This document shows positions 9,073-17,834 of a DNA stretch of 56,083 nt, piece by piece. The first letter of the stretch is position 1; each line of letters opens with the position of its first letter. The notes beneath the pieces were generated by a model. It did not search any database and was not told where the DNA came from. It saw only the letters and a program-made list of their open reading frames with translations. The stretch is from JAYFQF01 sp034927285 (GTDB taxonomy: Bacteria; Bacillota; Peptococcia; DRI-13; UBA5745): NCBI GenBank assembly GCA_034927285.1, contig JAYFQF010000021.1, positions 1 to 56,083 on the forward strand. The letters are read 5' to 3'. A program made the translations under genes and the position numbers.

Positions 9073-10263
9073 TTGAAGAATCCCCCAAGGACAACGGATG
9101 AAGAAAATATGACGGAAGCGGTAAGCAGCGCTTTTGAAGGAATACCTCCGAAAGCCGCGGCCGATGAAGCGGCGGATAAAGTGGGGAGCCCGGCGGGCCA
9201 GGCCCTGCCGGAAGTCCGGGCCCTTTCCCCTGAGGAAATCCGGCAGGCGCTGTCGGATATGGGCGAAAAGGCCTTTCGGGGCAGTCAGGTCTTTCGGTGG
9301 CTGCAAAAACGGGCTGCGGAAAGCTACGAGGAAATGACGGATCTTCCGGAGCCTTTGCGCCGGAAACTGGCGGAGAAGCTGCCGATAGAAAGGCCCGCCC
9401 TTTTACGCCTGCAAAAAAGCAGCGACGGCACCAGAAAATTTCTTTTCGGCCTGGCCGGCGGCGCCAATGTGGAGACCGTATTGATGAATCACCGGGAATC
9501 CAGCGGCCATATCCGGCATACGCTGTGCATTTCCTCCCAGGCCGGCTGCGCCATGGGCTGCGTATTCTGCGCTACGGGCCTGGGCGGCTTTTGCCGTAAT
9601 CTGACCTGCGGGGAAATCGTCGGTCAGGTCCTGGAAGTAGCCGGTCTGTTATGCCGGGAGGATCCGGAGTTTACGGTGGATAACCTGGTCTATATGGGGA
9701 TGGGGGAACCCATGCTGAATCTGGATAATGTGCTGAAAAGCATCCGGCTGCTGAATCATCCCGACGGACAGAAAATCGGCATCCGCCGCATTACCCTGTC
9801 CACCTGCGGTCTGCCTCAGGGCATCCGGCGGCTGGCGGCGGAAAACCCGGACGTGACCCTTGCCGTGTCTTTGCACAGCCCAACAGACCGGCTGCGGGAC
9901 CGGCTGATGCCCATTAATAAAAAATATCCCATCAGGGAAGTGCTGTCGGCCTGCCGGGACTATTGCCGGTCCGGCGGCGGCCGCATCACCTTCGAGTATA
10001 TTATGATCCAGGGGATAAATATCGGTTCGGCAGAGGCCGAGGCCCTTTGCGTGCTGCTGAGAGGCTTGCCCTGCCACGTGAACCTGATCCCCGTAAACGA
10101 CGGTCCCCACGGTTTTGGGAAGCCGGGAAGACAGGCTCAGGAGGAATTTCGCCGCCGGCTTTCAGCCGGGGGCCTGGAAGCTTCTATCCGGGAAGAAAAG
10201 GGAGCCGACATTTCAGGGGCCTGCGGTCAGCTGGCCGGCCAGGCGAAGAATCAGGGAGTGTGA
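9073..10263 (+). CDS. rlmN: Dual-specificity 23S rRNA/tRNA adenine-C2 methyltransferase, radical SAM
   Basis: RlmN methylates C2 of A2503 in 23S rRNA and A37 of some tRNAs. The radical-SAM cluster motif CAMGCVFCATG (CxxxCxxC) is clear, preceded by TLCISSQAG, followed by GMGEPMLNLDNV, TLSTCGLPQGI and VSLHSPTD, and ending with the conserved Cys in ISGACGQLAG. The N-terminal accessory domain starts at about residue 47 (LSPEEIRQALSDMGEKAFR). The frame begins with TTG 9073 directly after the rsmB stop, with AGGAG 8 nt upstream. ATG 9109 is an alternative. Either way there is a 35-47 residue unconserved N-terminal extension over the usual ~350 residues. Confidence 0.95.
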   Translation: MKNPPRTTDEENMTEAVSSAFEGIPPKAAADEAADKVGSPAGQALPEVRALSPEEIRQALSDMGEKAFRGSQVFRWLQKRAAESYEEMTDLPEPLRRKLAEKLPIERPALLRLQKSSDGTRKFLFGLAGGANVETVLMNHRESSGHIRHTLCISSQAGCAMGCVFCATGLGGFCRNLTCGEIVGQVLEVAGLLCREDPEFTVDNLVYMGMGEPMLNLDNVLKSIRLLNHPDGQKIGIRRITLSTCGLPQGIRRLAAENPDVTLAVSLHSPTDRLRDRLMPINKKYPIREVLSACRDYCRSGGGRITFEYIMIQGINIGSAEAEALCVLLRGLPCHVNLIPVNDGPHGFGKPGRQAQEEFRRRLSAGGLEASIREEKGADISGACGQLAGQAKNQGV

Positions 10264-10267
10264 GGTT

Positions 10268-11017
10268 ATGGCATATATTGCAGCAGGCAATACGGACGTG
10301 GGTCTTGCCCGCAAAGAAAATCAGGATAATTTCCTGATCCTGCCCGACGAGAAGGTCTACGCGGTAGCCGACGGTATGGGAGGACACGCCGGCGGCAGGC
10401 TGGCCAGCGCCATCACGGTGGAGGTTTTAAGGGAATGCCTGACGGGCCTGGAGAAAATCAGCCGGGATACGGTAGAAAAGGCTCTTGTTTCGGCAAACGA
10501 AAAGATCCTGCAAACCGGTCAGGACAAGCGGATGAAAGGGATGGGCACCACTTTGGTGCTGACCTTTTTCGAAGAGGCTTCAGGTCTTTGGCAGATCGTC
10601 CATATCGGCGACAGCAGAGCCTATGTGATCACTGAAGCGGAGATTTACTCCCTGACCAGGGATCACAGCCTGGTGGGAGAGCTTTTGGCCCAGGGCAGCA
10701 TAACGGCCCAGGAAGCGAAAAACCATCCCCACCGCCATATTCTGACCAGGGCATTAGGCATGCCCGGAGGCCCGGGAGGGGAATGGACCGAGATCGCCGC
10801 CGCCAAAGCCCCCAGGCTTTTGCTTTGCACCGACGGCCTTTATAATATGCTCGAGACGGAGGAAATCCAGAGCCTGGCCCTGTTGCCGGGCAGGTCTCCG
10901 GCGGAGAAGGCCCTGGAATTGATTGAGGCGGCCAAAGAACAGGGTGGTCTGGATAATATCACCGTCATCCTCATTGAAGAGGAGGGAAGAGCATGCTTCA
11001 GCCGGGAACCGTATTAA
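10268..11017 (+). CDS. prpC: PP2C-family protein serine/threonine phosphatase
   Basis: This 249-residue metal-dependent phosphatase reverses phosphorylation by the neighbouring PrkC kinase. Conserved PP2C motifs are visible: GLARKENQDNF, VADGMGGHAGG (metal-binding Asp/Gly), GMGTTLVL, HIGDSRAYV, LTRDHSLV, LCTDGLYNML and GGLDNITVILI. I chose ATG 10268, 5 nt past the rlmN stop with TGAGGT upstream, because MAYIAAGNTDVG is the usual N-terminus. The 3' end overlaps the prkC start by 25 nt, so the two are surely co-translated. Confidence 0.95.
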   Translation: MAYIAAGNTDVGLARKENQDNFLILPDEKVYAVADGMGGHAGGRLASAITVEVLRECLTGLEKISRDTVEKALVSANEKILQTGQDKRMKGMGTTLVLTFFEEASGLWQIVHIGDSRAYVITEAEIYSLTRDHSLVGELLAQGSITAQEAKNHPHRHILTRALGMPGGPGGEWTEIAAAKAPRLLLCTDGLYNMLETEEIQSLALLPGRSPAEKALELIEAAKEQGGLDNITVILIEEEGRACFSREPY

Positions 11018-12813
11018 ACGGGCGCTACGAAATCGGCGAGCTGATTGGTTCCGGCGGCATGTCTTTGGTGTATCGGGCGCTGGATATTAAGCAGCACCGC
11101 GTCGTGGCCATTAAAATGCTGAGAGAGCAATACGCCGACGATCCCACCTTCATCAATCGTTTCAAAAGGGAAGGCCAGTCTGTGGCGGCGCTGAACCATC
11201 CCAATATTGTCAAAGTTTATTCCGTCTGTCAGGATGGAGAGATTTATTATCTGGTGATGGAACTGATCGAGGGGCAGGATCTGAAGCAGATTTTGCAAAG
11301 CCGTACCGAGCCTTACAGCCCCCGGGCCCTGTATCATATCGCCGCCCAGATCTGCGACGCTATCGCTTATGCCCATCATATGAAGATCATTCACCGGGAC
11401 ATTAAGCCCCATAATATCATTATGCGTCCCGACGGGCAGGTCAAGGTAACGGACTTCGGCATCGCCCGGGCCGCTTCCGAGGCTACCATAACCCATACCG
11501 GCAGTATCCTGGGCACCGTCCATTATCTTTCGCCGGAGCAGGCTAAAGGAGAAATTGCCGATCAAAGGTCCGATATCTATTCTCTGGGCGTACTGCTTTA
11601 TGAAATGGCCACGGGCATTCTGCCCTATGAAGGGGAATCCCCTATCAGCGTGGCGGTGCAAAAGATCCAACAGGATCCGACACCGCCCGGACAAGCCAAT
11701 CCCCAGCTGCCGGAAACCCTCGAACTGGTGATCATGAAGGCCATGAGCCGCAATCCCAAGCGCCGTTATCAGTCCGTATTGCAGCTGAAGGACGACCTGC
11801 GGGAAGCTTGTTTTAATAACCGGGTGATTTATGCCAAGGCCTCCGATACGGATCCCCTGGAGGATACGCTGCAAACCGCGGATCTGACGGAGGTGCGGGA
11901 AATGATCAAGGAAAGGGAACAGGATACCTTTGCCGGACGGACCGGCCCCGGCAGGAACGGTTCCGGGGGCTCCGCCAAAAAAAATAAAAAGCAGACCCCC
12001 TTCTGGCTTTTGATCCTGCTTTTTTTAGTGCTGGCGGCGGGCGGCGTGTATCTGGGAATCCAGGTTTCCTCATTGTTTTATAAGCCGGCGGAGGATATCC
12101 CGGTGCCGGACGTCTATAACCTGAACGTGGACGAGGCCTTAAAGAAGCTGGAGGAAGCGGGCCTTGAGGGCGAGGTGCTGGAAATCAAGGTGCGCAGCGC
12201 CGCGGACAAAGACGCCGTAGCCCATCAGGAGCCGGCGGCCGATGTCCCGGTAAAAAGCGGCAGCACGGTGCGTCTGACCCTCAGTAAGGGGGCGGAACCG
12301 GTGCGGGTGCCTGACCTGACCGGCATGAGCCAGCAGGCGGCGTCGGTAATGCTGTCTAATTTTGGCCTGGTCTTGGATCAGAATGTGGAGAAAGTATACG
12401 ATACCGATTTTCCCGCCGGCCAGATCATCGGCCAGGACCCCGTGGCGGAAACGGAAGTGGCGGCCGGCTCTACCGTTACCATTGTACTCAGCCAGGGACC
12501 GCAGCAGATTCCCGTCCAATCCTTCGTGGGCATGCCGATTTCCCAGGCCCAGGAGGCGGCGGAAGCCCTGGGCGTCAAGCTGGAGCCTACGTATGAAATG
12601 AACTGGAATTACGCCAAGGATACCGTGGTTCGGCAGGATCCCAGCGGCGGTTCCCAAATGGACGCCAACGGCACCATCAGGGTCGTGGTCAGCCTGGGGC
12701 CGGGGCCTGAGGAGGCCGCCGACGGCGGAGAAAGCTTCGGCGGCGGTTCCCAGACCGGCTCTGTCGGCGCCGGGTCCGGCGCCAATCCTTCCGGACTGAA
12801 TCCGGAAGGATAG
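10993..12813 (+). CDS. prkC: PASTA-domain serine/threonine protein kinase
   Basis: This 606-residue membrane kinase senses cell-wall fragments in characterised relatives and phosphorylates division, wall and translation proteins. The cytoplasmic kinase domain (about 10-275) has GSGGMSLVYRA, VAIKML, HRDIKPHNI and DFGIARA. A Gly/Lys-rich juxtamembrane linker is followed by one transmembrane helix at about 337-356. Three external PASTA repeats then begin near residues 369, 435 and 503 (VPDVYNLN, VPDLTGMS, VQSFVGMP). The last 35 residues are Gly/Ser/Glu-rich. Three PASTA domains are usual for PrkC. Muropeptide recognition is known for the family, not shown here. Confidence 0.96.
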   Translation: MLQPGTVLNGRYEIGELIGSGGMSLVYRALDIKQHRVVAIKMLREQYADDPTFINRFKREGQSVAALNHPNIVKVYSVCQDGEIYYLVMELIEGQDLKQILQSRTEPYSPRALYHIAAQICDAIAYAHHMKIIHRDIKPHNIIMRPDGQVKVTDFGIARAASEATITHTGSILGTVHYLSPEQAKGEIADQRSDIYSLGVLLYEMATGILPYEGESPISVAVQKIQQDPTPPGQANPQLPETLELVIMKAMSRNPKRRYQSVLQLKDDLREACFNNRVIYAKASDTDPLEDTLQTADLTEVREMIKEREQDTFAGRTGPGRNGSGGSAKKNKKQTPFWLLILLFLVLAAGGVYLGIQVSSLFYKPAEDIPVPDVYNLNVDEALKKLEEAGLEGEVLEIKVRSAADKDAVAHQEPAADVPVKSGSTVRLTLSKGAEPVRVPDLTGMSQQAASVMLSNFGLVLDQNVEKVYDTDFPAGQIIGQDPVAETEVAAGSTVTIVLSQGPQQIPVQSFVGMPISQAQEAAEALGVKLEPTYEMNWNYAKDTVVRQDPSGGSQMDANGTIRVVVSLGPGPEEAADGGESFGGGSQTGSVGAGSGANPSGLNPEG

Positions 12814-12829
12814 AAAAAGGAGAGACTGC

Positions 12830-13726
12830 GTGGAACAACGGGACTTGCGAGAAGGCAGGGTAATCAAGGGCTACGGGGGCTTTTATTACATCGACAGCGA
12901 AAACCGGCTTTGGGAATGCCGCCTGCGGGGACGTTTCCGCAAGGAAAAACAAGAGCTGCTGGCCGGCGACCGGGTCGGTTTCACCGTCCTGGATGAAAAG
13001 GGCCAAAAAGGCGTGGTGGAAGAAATCAAGCCTCGGAAAAACCGGCTGATCCGGCCGATGGTGGCCAATGTGGACCAGGCTTTAGTGGTGTTGGCCGCCG
13101 ACGATCCGGCACCGGATCTTTGGCTTTTGGACCGGTTGCTGATCATGATCCATCATGAAGGCATCGACCCCCTTTTATGCTGGAATAAAGCGGATTTAGC
13201 CCATGACGGCGCTTTGGAGGAACTGACGGCTCCTTACCGGGCCGCCGGTATCCGGCAGCTGATCACCTGTGCGGCCCGGGGAGAAGGGATCGAGGAACTG
13301 CGCCTGGACTTAAAAGACAGGACCACTGTTTTTGCCGGCCCTTCCGGAGTGGGAAAATCCAGCCTGTTAAATCAGGTGGAACCGGAACTGGCCTTAAAGA
13401 CCGGCCTGGTCAGCGAAAAACTTGGCCGGGGCCGGCATACTACCCGCCATGTGGAATGGATCCCCTTATCCTTCGGCGGCTGGGTGGCGGATACCCCGGG
13501 CTTCAGCCAGATCTACCTGCCCAAGGATCTGTCCAAGAAGCAGCTGGCGGAAGCTTATAGGGAATTCGACGCTTACCGGCAGGACTGCCGCTTTTCCTCC
13601 TGCAGCCATATGAAGGAAAAGGATTGCGGCATCCGCCGGGCCCTGGACAAAGGACTTTTGGATTCGGGCCGTTATGAGCGATATACTGCCTTTCTGCGGG
13701 AAATCGAAGAAAGGGAAAGACGATAA
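12830..13726 (+). CDS. rsgA: Ribosome small-subunit-dependent GTPase A
   Basis: RsgA is a circularly permuted GTPase that acts in late 30S maturation. The 298-residue protein has an OB-fold N-terminus (EGRVIKGYGGFYYI), the permuted G motifs WNKADL (G4), GPSGVGKSSLLNQ (G1) and DTPGFSQIYL (G3), and a zinc knuckle CRFSSCSHMKEKDCGI. The start is GTG 12830, with AAAGGAG about 8 nt upstream. It follows prkC as in many Firmicutes. The ribulose-phosphate epimerase gene often found next is absent, and a strong terminator follows. Confidence 0.95.
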   Translation: MEQRDLREGRVIKGYGGFYYIDSENRLWECRLRGRFRKEKQELLAGDRVGFTVLDEKGQKGVVEEIKPRKNRLIRPMVANVDQALVVLAADDPAPDLWLLDRLLIMIHHEGIDPLLCWNKADLAHDGALEELTAPYRAAGIRQLITCAARGEGIEELRLDLKDRTTVFAGPSGVGKSSLLNQVEPELALKTGLVSEKLGRGRHTTRHVEWIPLSFGGWVADTPGFSQIYLPKDLSKKQLAEAYREFDAYRQDCRFSSCSHMKEKDCGIRRALDKGLLDSGRYERYTAFLREIEERERR

Positions 13727-13737
13727 AAGAGAGCCAG

Positions 13738-13768
13738 ACCGGCCCGGCGTCTTTGCCGGGCCGGTTTT
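13738..13768 (+). terminator. Rho-independent terminator after rsgA
   Basis: ACCGGCCCGGC (13738-13748) and GCCGGGCCGGT (13755-13765) form a perfect 11-bp stem around the 6-nt loop GTCTTT, followed by TTT. It separates the prkC-rsgA operon from thiN. The U-run is short, so some read-through to thiN is possible. Confidence 0.8.
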
Positions 13769-13794
13769 CAGCCCCGAGAAAAACAGGTGAACCG

Positions 13795-14457
13795 ATGGAA
13801 AAGCGTTGCGTACTGGTGATGGGCGGCACGATCCGTCACAAAAAAGCTTTTGCCGCCGCTGTGGAAGGGGCGGCGCTGGTGCTGGCCGCCGACAGCGGAG
13901 CCAGGCATTTTGCGGAGCTGTCAAGGCTGCCTGACGCCGTCATAGGCGACTTAGACTCTTTGGACCCGGCTGCTGCCGAAGGCTTGCGCCGCCGCGGCTG
14001 TAAGCTGGTGCGGGTAAAGCCGGAAAAAAACGACACCGACGGGGGCCTGGTGCTGAAGGAAGCGCTGAAGCAGGGCTATAAAAATATCGAAGTATGGGGC
14101 GCTTTAGGCGGCAGACCGGATCACAGCTATGCCAATATCGCTCTTTTGCAGCTTGGGGAACTGGGGGGCAGCCAGGTGAGGCTGCGGGACGGCGATTATT
14201 GCATATTTTTACCCCGGAAGGGGGAGCGGATAAAAGGGGCTCCCGGAGACTACGTTTCTTTGTTTGCCCTGACGGATATCGTCACCGGATTTACCAATGA
14301 AGGCCTGAAATACCAGCCCGCCGGCGGACGCTATGTCCGCAGCTTCCCTTTAGGCATCAGCAACGAGCTGGCAGGCAGCGAAGCGCGGATCGACTGGGCA
14401 GAGGGCCAGCTGCTTTGTATGGTAATCAGCCGGGATTTTGAAAAAGGCGGGGCTTAG
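13795..14457 (+). CDS. thiN: Thiamine pyrophosphokinase
   Basis: ThiN transfers pyrophosphate from ATP to thiamine to make the cofactor TPP. The 220-residue protein shows AADSGARHF, VIGDLDSLDP, KNDTDGGLVLKEAL and GALGGRPDHSYANIALL, which are the N-terminal catalytic-domain motifs. The C-terminal thiamine-binding part is LTDIVTGFTNEGLKYQ..SNELAGSEA. I chose ATG 13795, after AGGTGA, because it begins just ahead of the first conserved strand. In-frame codons further upstream fall inside the terminator hairpin. Length is normal. Confidence 0.94.
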   Translation: MEKRCVLVMGGTIRHKKAFAAAVEGAALVLAADSGARHFAELSRLPDAVIGDLDSLDPAAAEGLRRRGCKLVRVKPEKNDTDGGLVLKEALKQGYKNIEVWGALGGRPDHSYANIALLQLGELGGSQVRLRDGDYCIFLPRKGERIKGAPGDYVSLFALTDIVTGFTNEGLKYQPAGGRYVRSFPLGISNELAGSEARIDWAEGQLLCMVISRDFEKGGA

Positions 14458-14538
14458 GGAAAGCAGACCGGAAAAGACCTTGCGGGACCGGAGGTCAAAG
14501 GATCAGATATAAGGATTGAATAGAAAAGGATTGGCGGG

Positions 14539-15438
14539 ATGGGATATATGGAAGAAAAGAAAAGCAATCTGGCCAGAGGGGTATTTTGGGGCGGGCAGGT
14601 ACAGGCCGCCGCTTTTCTGGCCACCCAGGTGGTGGACGAAAGCATTGGGCTCCATGACCTCAGCCCTCTGGCGGCAGCCGCTCTGGGCCGGGCCCTGATG
14701 GGGGCGGCCTTTTTGGCGCTGAACTTAAAAGGAGAGGATTCCGTCACTTTGCGGATCAAGGGTCAGGGGCCTTTGGGCGGCGTTTTGGCCCAGGCCGACG
14801 CCGGCGGAACCTTGAGGGGCTATGTGGGAAATCCTCGGGTGGACCTGCCGTTAAACGAGGCCGGCAAGCTGGATGTCGGCGGCGCCGTGGGGCGGGAGGG
14901 CTACCTTTATGTAACCAAGGACCTGGGATTGAAGGAGCCTTATACCGGAGCGTCGGAATTGGTCAGCGGCGAGATCGCCGAGGACCTGGCCAACTACTTT
15001 TACAAGTCTGAGCAGACGCCGGCGGCGTTGTCCCTGGGCGTACTGATTGATGTGGACCAAAGCTGCAAGGCGGCGGGCGGCTTTATCATCAAGGCCTTGC
15101 CCGGAGCCGACCGGGAAAAGCTGGCCAGGCTGGAAGAATGGCTGGCAGCCCTGCCGCCGGTTTCTTCTCTGGCCTGCCAGCTTAACGATCCGGAAGAAAT
15201 GCTGCGGGCCCTGTTCCCCCAGGAAGAACCCGAGAATCTGACCCTGGAAAGCTGGCGGCTGGCCTGCCGGTGCAGCCGGCGGCGGCTGGAAAAAGCAATA
15301 ATCAGCCTGGGCCGGGAAGAACTGGAGGATATGATCGAAAAAGACGGCAAAGCGGAGCTGCGCTGCCAGTTCTGTAATAAAACCTATAATTTTACGAAAG
15401 AGGAGCTTAAGACCCTTTTGCAGGAAGCCGCCGGCTGA
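14539..15438 (+). CDS. hslO: Redox-regulated chaperone Hsp33
   Basis: Hsp33 is a holdase switched on when oxidative stress oxidises its zinc-bound cysteines. The 299-residue protein contains ALGRALMGAAFLALNLKGE, GPLGGVLAQADAGG and GYVGNPRVDLP. Its C-terminal zinc switch is complete, with CRCSRRRLEKAIISLG (CxC) and CQFCNKTYNF (CxxC). ATG 14539 and ATG 14548 are both possible starts; neither has a strong ribosome binding site. The 81-base spacer after thiN contains no gene. In an anaerobe the protein probably protects against transient oxygen exposure. Confidence 0.95.
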   Translation: MGYMEEKKSNLARGVFWGGQVQAAAFLATQVVDESIGLHDLSPLAAAALGRALMGAAFLALNLKGEDSVTLRIKGQGPLGGVLAQADAGGTLRGYVGNPRVDLPLNEAGKLDVGGAVGREGYLYVTKDLGLKEPYTGASELVSGEIAEDLANYFYKSEQTPAALSLGVLIDVDQSCKAAGGFIIKALPGADREKLARLEEWLAALPPVSSLACQLNDPEEMLRALFPQEEPENLTLESWRLACRCSRRRLEKAIISLGREELEDMIEKDGKAELRCQFCNKTYNFTKEELKTLLQEAAG

Positions 15439-15519
15439 AAAAAGAAGACCTTCGGCCGAAAAAGCCGGAAAAGCAGCGGGAAAAGGCGAGGGACCAATAA
15501 AAAGACGGGAAGATAAAAA

Positions 15520-15574
15520 GGCCGCCCCGGCCGGGAACCGCTCCAAAATGGAGTCTTCCCCGGCCGGGGCGGCC
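15520..15574. terminator. Strong bidirectional terminator between hslO and the CorC-like gene
   Basis: A perfect 16-bp inverted repeat (15520-15535 with 15559-15574; arms GGCCGCCCCGGCCGGG and its complement) encloses a loop with its own 4-bp hairpin (CTCC/GGAG). AAAA on the left and TATATTTT on the right give U-tracts in both directions. It lies between two convergent genes and should serve both. Confidence 0.88.
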
Positions 15575-15606
15575 GTATATTTTGCAGAGACGCCCGTTGT
15601 CTGCGG

Positions 15607-16884
15607 TTATTTTTCCTTCTCCCGCCGGTCCCCGGAGATTAGGTCTGGCCCGGGCTTGACCGTGACCAAAACTTCCAGCACCCGGCGGGAATCCGCCCGG
15701 CTGACGCTGACGGTCAGATTGTCGTAATCAAAGGCCTCCCCGGGGGCAGGGATGCGGTTTAATCGTTCCACCACCCAGCCCCCCACGGTGGCGGTATCCG
15801 CCTTGCCCCGAAGCTGGAAGAAGTCAAAGAAATTTTCGGAGGAGGTGCCGGCATTCACCCGGTACCGGCGCTCATCCAGCTTTTCGATCCGGCTGATTTC
15901 CCGGTCATGCTCATCCCAGATTTCACCGACCAGCTCTTCCAGGATATCTTCCAGGGTAACGATGCCCTCGGTGCCGCCAAATTCGTCGATCACGATGGCG
16001 ATATGGGCCTTGGTCTTTTGCAAAAGCTTCAGCAGGGTGGATATCTTCATGGTGGGAGCGATGAAAATACCCGGCTTAACGATGGTTGCCAGGGACTGGC
16101 CTTTATTCAGCACAAAGGAAAAGAAATCCTTTTGGTTGATCACACCGATGATATCGTCGATGGATTCGTCGAAAACCGGCAGGCGGGAAAAGCCTGTTTC
16201 CATGAAAAGATCCGCAATATGCCTGACGGAGGCGTTCTTTTTTACCCCTGCCACCTCTACCCGGGGCGTGATGATATCGGCAGCCTCCAGATCATCGAAC
16301 TCGATGGCGCTGCGGATCAGCTGCCCCTCCTGCTGATTGATGCCGCCTTCCTGCTGAGCTTCCTCCACGATAGTCAAAAGTTCTTCCTCGGTGATGCCCT
16401 GAGGGTCCGTGATCTTAATCAGCCGGCTTAAAAGCCGCTTCCATTGGCGGAAAAGAAAAGTCAGGGGGGCGAAGAGACCGATAAAAAATTTCATCAGCGG
16501 GGCAGAGAAAAGGGCAAAGCTTTCCGGGGCTTCCTTGGCAATGCTTTTCGGCGAAATCTCACCGAAGATCAGCACCAGGGCAGTCATGACCACAGTTGAA
16601 AGGGTGACGCCCAGATCACCGAACCATTTGACAAACAGCACGGTGGCCAAAGAAGCGGAAGCGATATTGACGATGTTGTTTCCAATCAAAATAGTGGACA
16701 GCAAAACGTCGTAATTATCCGCCAGTTCCAAAGCTTCGACGGCCCGGTGATCACCGGCGGCGGCCATGTTTTTTAAACGAACCCGCTTCAGAGAGGAAAA
16801 AGCCGTCTCCGTAGCGGAAAAATATGCAGACATGATGAGACACAGGACCAAGACAGCGATCAACGCCATACTGTGACTGTCCAT
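15607..16884 (-). CDS. CNNM/CorC-type membrane transporter with CBS pair (hemolysin family)
   Basis: This 425-residue protein belongs to the CNNM/CorC (TlyC) family of magnesium/cobalt efflux-related proteins, once called hemolysins. The N-terminal DUF21 membrane domain (about 1-190) has SAYFSATETAFSSLKRVRLK and several hydrophobic helices. Two CBS motifs follow (ITPRVEVAG..FSRLPVFDES; AHIAIVIDEFGGTEGIVT), then EDILEELVGEI and the C-terminal CorC/HlyC FAD-like domain. The ATG (complement of 16882-16884) follows AAGAGGT. The hemolysin label is historical, and transport of Mg2+ or Co2+ is a family inference. Confidence 0.9.
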   Translation of the reverse strand: MDSHSMALIAVLVLCLIMSAYFSATETAFSSLKRVRLKNMAAAGDHRAVEALELADNYDVLLSTILIGNNIVNIASASLATVLFVKWFGDLGVTLSTVVMTALVLIFGEISPKSIAKEAPESFALFSAPLMKFFIGLFAPLTFLFRQWKRLLSRLIKITDPQGITEEELLTIVEEAQQEGGINQQEGQLIRSAIEFDDLEAADIITPRVEVAGVKKNASVRHIADLFMETGFSRLPVFDESIDDIIGVINQKDFFSFVLNKGQSLATIVKPGIFIAPTMKISTLLKLLQKTKAHIAIVIDEFGGTEGIVTLEDILEELVGEIWDEHDREISRIEKLDERRYRVNAGTSSENFFDFFQLRGKADTATVGGWVVERLNRIPAPGEAFDYDNLTVSVSRADSRRVLEVLVTVKPGPDLISGDRREKEK

Positions 16885-16935
16885 AAAAATGAGATGACCT
16901 CTTTCCGTATCTTAACGTTAAAGTATTTTCTTACA

Positions 16936-16966
16936 CAAAAAGGGCGCCTTTGTGAGACGCCCTTAA
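16936..16966 (-). terminator. Terminator for rpmB
   Basis: On the minus strand AAGGGCG pairs with CGCCCTT (plus 16958-16964 and 16940-16946), followed by a U-run (plus-strand AAAA at 16937-16940). It lies 32 nt past the rpmB stop and just before the next minus-strand gene. Confidence 0.75.
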
Positions 16967-16995
16967 CGGATGCAATGTCGTTTGTGCTTCCTGAA

Positions 16996-17187
16996 CTAGA
17001 TGGCACGCTGTACTTTGCCGGAGCGGAGGCAGCGAGTGCAGACCCGGAGCTTGACGGTCTTGCCGTCTACGGAGGCTTTTACCGGCTGAAGGTTGGGCTT
17101 CCACACTTTCTTGGTTCTAATATGAGAATGGCTGACCTTCATCCCAACAACGCTGCCTTTGCCGCAAACATCGCATTTAAATGACAT
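16996..17187 (-). CDS. rpmB: Large-subunit ribosomal protein bL28
   Basis: This 63-residue protein is the 50S component bL28. It starts MSFKCDVCGKGSVVG and contains VSHSHIRTKKVWKPNLQ and RVCTRCLRSGKV. The two CxxC pairs mark a zinc-binding (C+) L28. AAGGAGGTG lies 8-9 nt upstream of the ATG at 17187; a farther upstream in-frame start would add nine unconserved residues and obscure this site. In other Firmicutes rpmB lies near prkC-rsgA-thiN with spoVM. Here it is inverted and separated from thiN by hslO and the CorC-like gene. Confidence 0.97.
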   Translation of the reverse strand: MSFKCDVCGKGSVVGMKVSHSHIRTKKVWKPNLQPVKASVDGKTVKLRVCTRCLRSGKVQRAI

Positions 17188-17220
17188 AACACACACCTCC
17201 TTTTGGCTTATCACTAAAAC

Positions 17221-17249
17221 ATTTTATCAGAAAACCAAATCCAATGCAA
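17221..17249 (-). promoter_or_regulatory. Promoter of rpmB
   Basis: Read on the minus strand, TTGCAT (17249-17244) and TAAAAT (17226-17221) are 17 nt apart, with an extended -10 TG one base before the -10. The site lies about 35 nt upstream of the rpmB ATG. Confidence 0.6.
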
Positions 17250-17330
17250 GGGAAAAAATGCTTTAAGCAAAAAAGGTGTGTTTTTATGGATTTAGTGCAA
17301 GTATCGTGACAATCGGTGTGGCGCCGCTGT

Positions 17331-17834
17331 CTATGCGACGATTTTTCTGATCTGCTCCAGCTTCTTTTGCGCGGCTTCATACAGGGCTTTGTAGTCTGCG
17401 TTTGCCGGCGATTTTCCGCCGAAGGTCTGGACATATACCGCTTTGCCGCTGCGCTTATCCCAAAAGCTTCTGCGGGAAGCTACATCCACATGGACAAAAT
17501 CCTTGTACAGACCGATTCCCCGGAACCCCATGATCTCCGCTGCTTTAGCCACCTCTGCCGGGTCCAGTCCGGCCACTTTGATATCTGCCGCCAGGCCGGC
17601 CAGATGGGCGCTGCGCTTATGACCGCCGATCTTGTGGTTGTGGCTTACGGTACGGTAGGCGCTGTTGATGTTGACGGGCTTACCCAGAACCTCCCGAAGG
17701 GCCTGGAGCCGTTGGATCAGCTCGTCGGCTACTAAGACCAAATCCGAGCCGTCTTTGCATTTAAACTCCTCGACGCGAAAGTTTTTACTGAGCTGCACTT
17801 GAGGGCCGGCTGATAAGCTGAGGATCCTGATCAT
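17331..17834 (-). CDS. M15-family peptidase (D-Ala-D-Ala carboxypeptidase / endolysin-like)
   Basis: This 167-residue protein resembles peptidase M15A domains that cut peptidoglycan peptides and occur in phage endolysins and stand-alone bacterial proteins. Motifs are LSKNFRVEEFKCKDGSD, INSAYRTVSHNHKIGG, HLAGLAADIKV and FVHVDVASRR. The zinc ligands are probably His of SAHLAGLAAD, that Asp, and His of VHVD. No signal peptide is visible, and a Lys-rich C-terminal helix (EAAQKKLEQIRKIV) ends the protein. The start overlaps the stop of a 15-codon ORF. A phage relic or a cytoplasm-stored lysin is possible; no other phage genes are nearby. Confidence 0.8.
   Translation of the reverse strand: MIRILSLSAGPQVQLSKNFRVEEFKCKDGSDLVLVADELIQRLQALREVLGKPVNINSAYRTVSHNHKIGGHKRSAHLAGLAADIKVAGLDPAEVAKAAEIMGFRGIGLYKDFVHVDVASRRSFWDKRSGKAVYVQTFGGKSPANADYKALYEAAQKKLEQIRKIVA

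Noticed and set aside
15607..16884. True hemolysin
   Set aside because: The hemolysin name comes from old annotation of the TlyC/CorC family; the DUF21-CBS-CorC architecture indicates an ion-transport-related membrane protein.
17331..17834. Prophage remnant around the M15 endolysin-like gene
   Set aside because: Only one lysin-like gene is present; no integrase, holin, structural gene or att-like repeat flanks it, and the neighbours are core genes.
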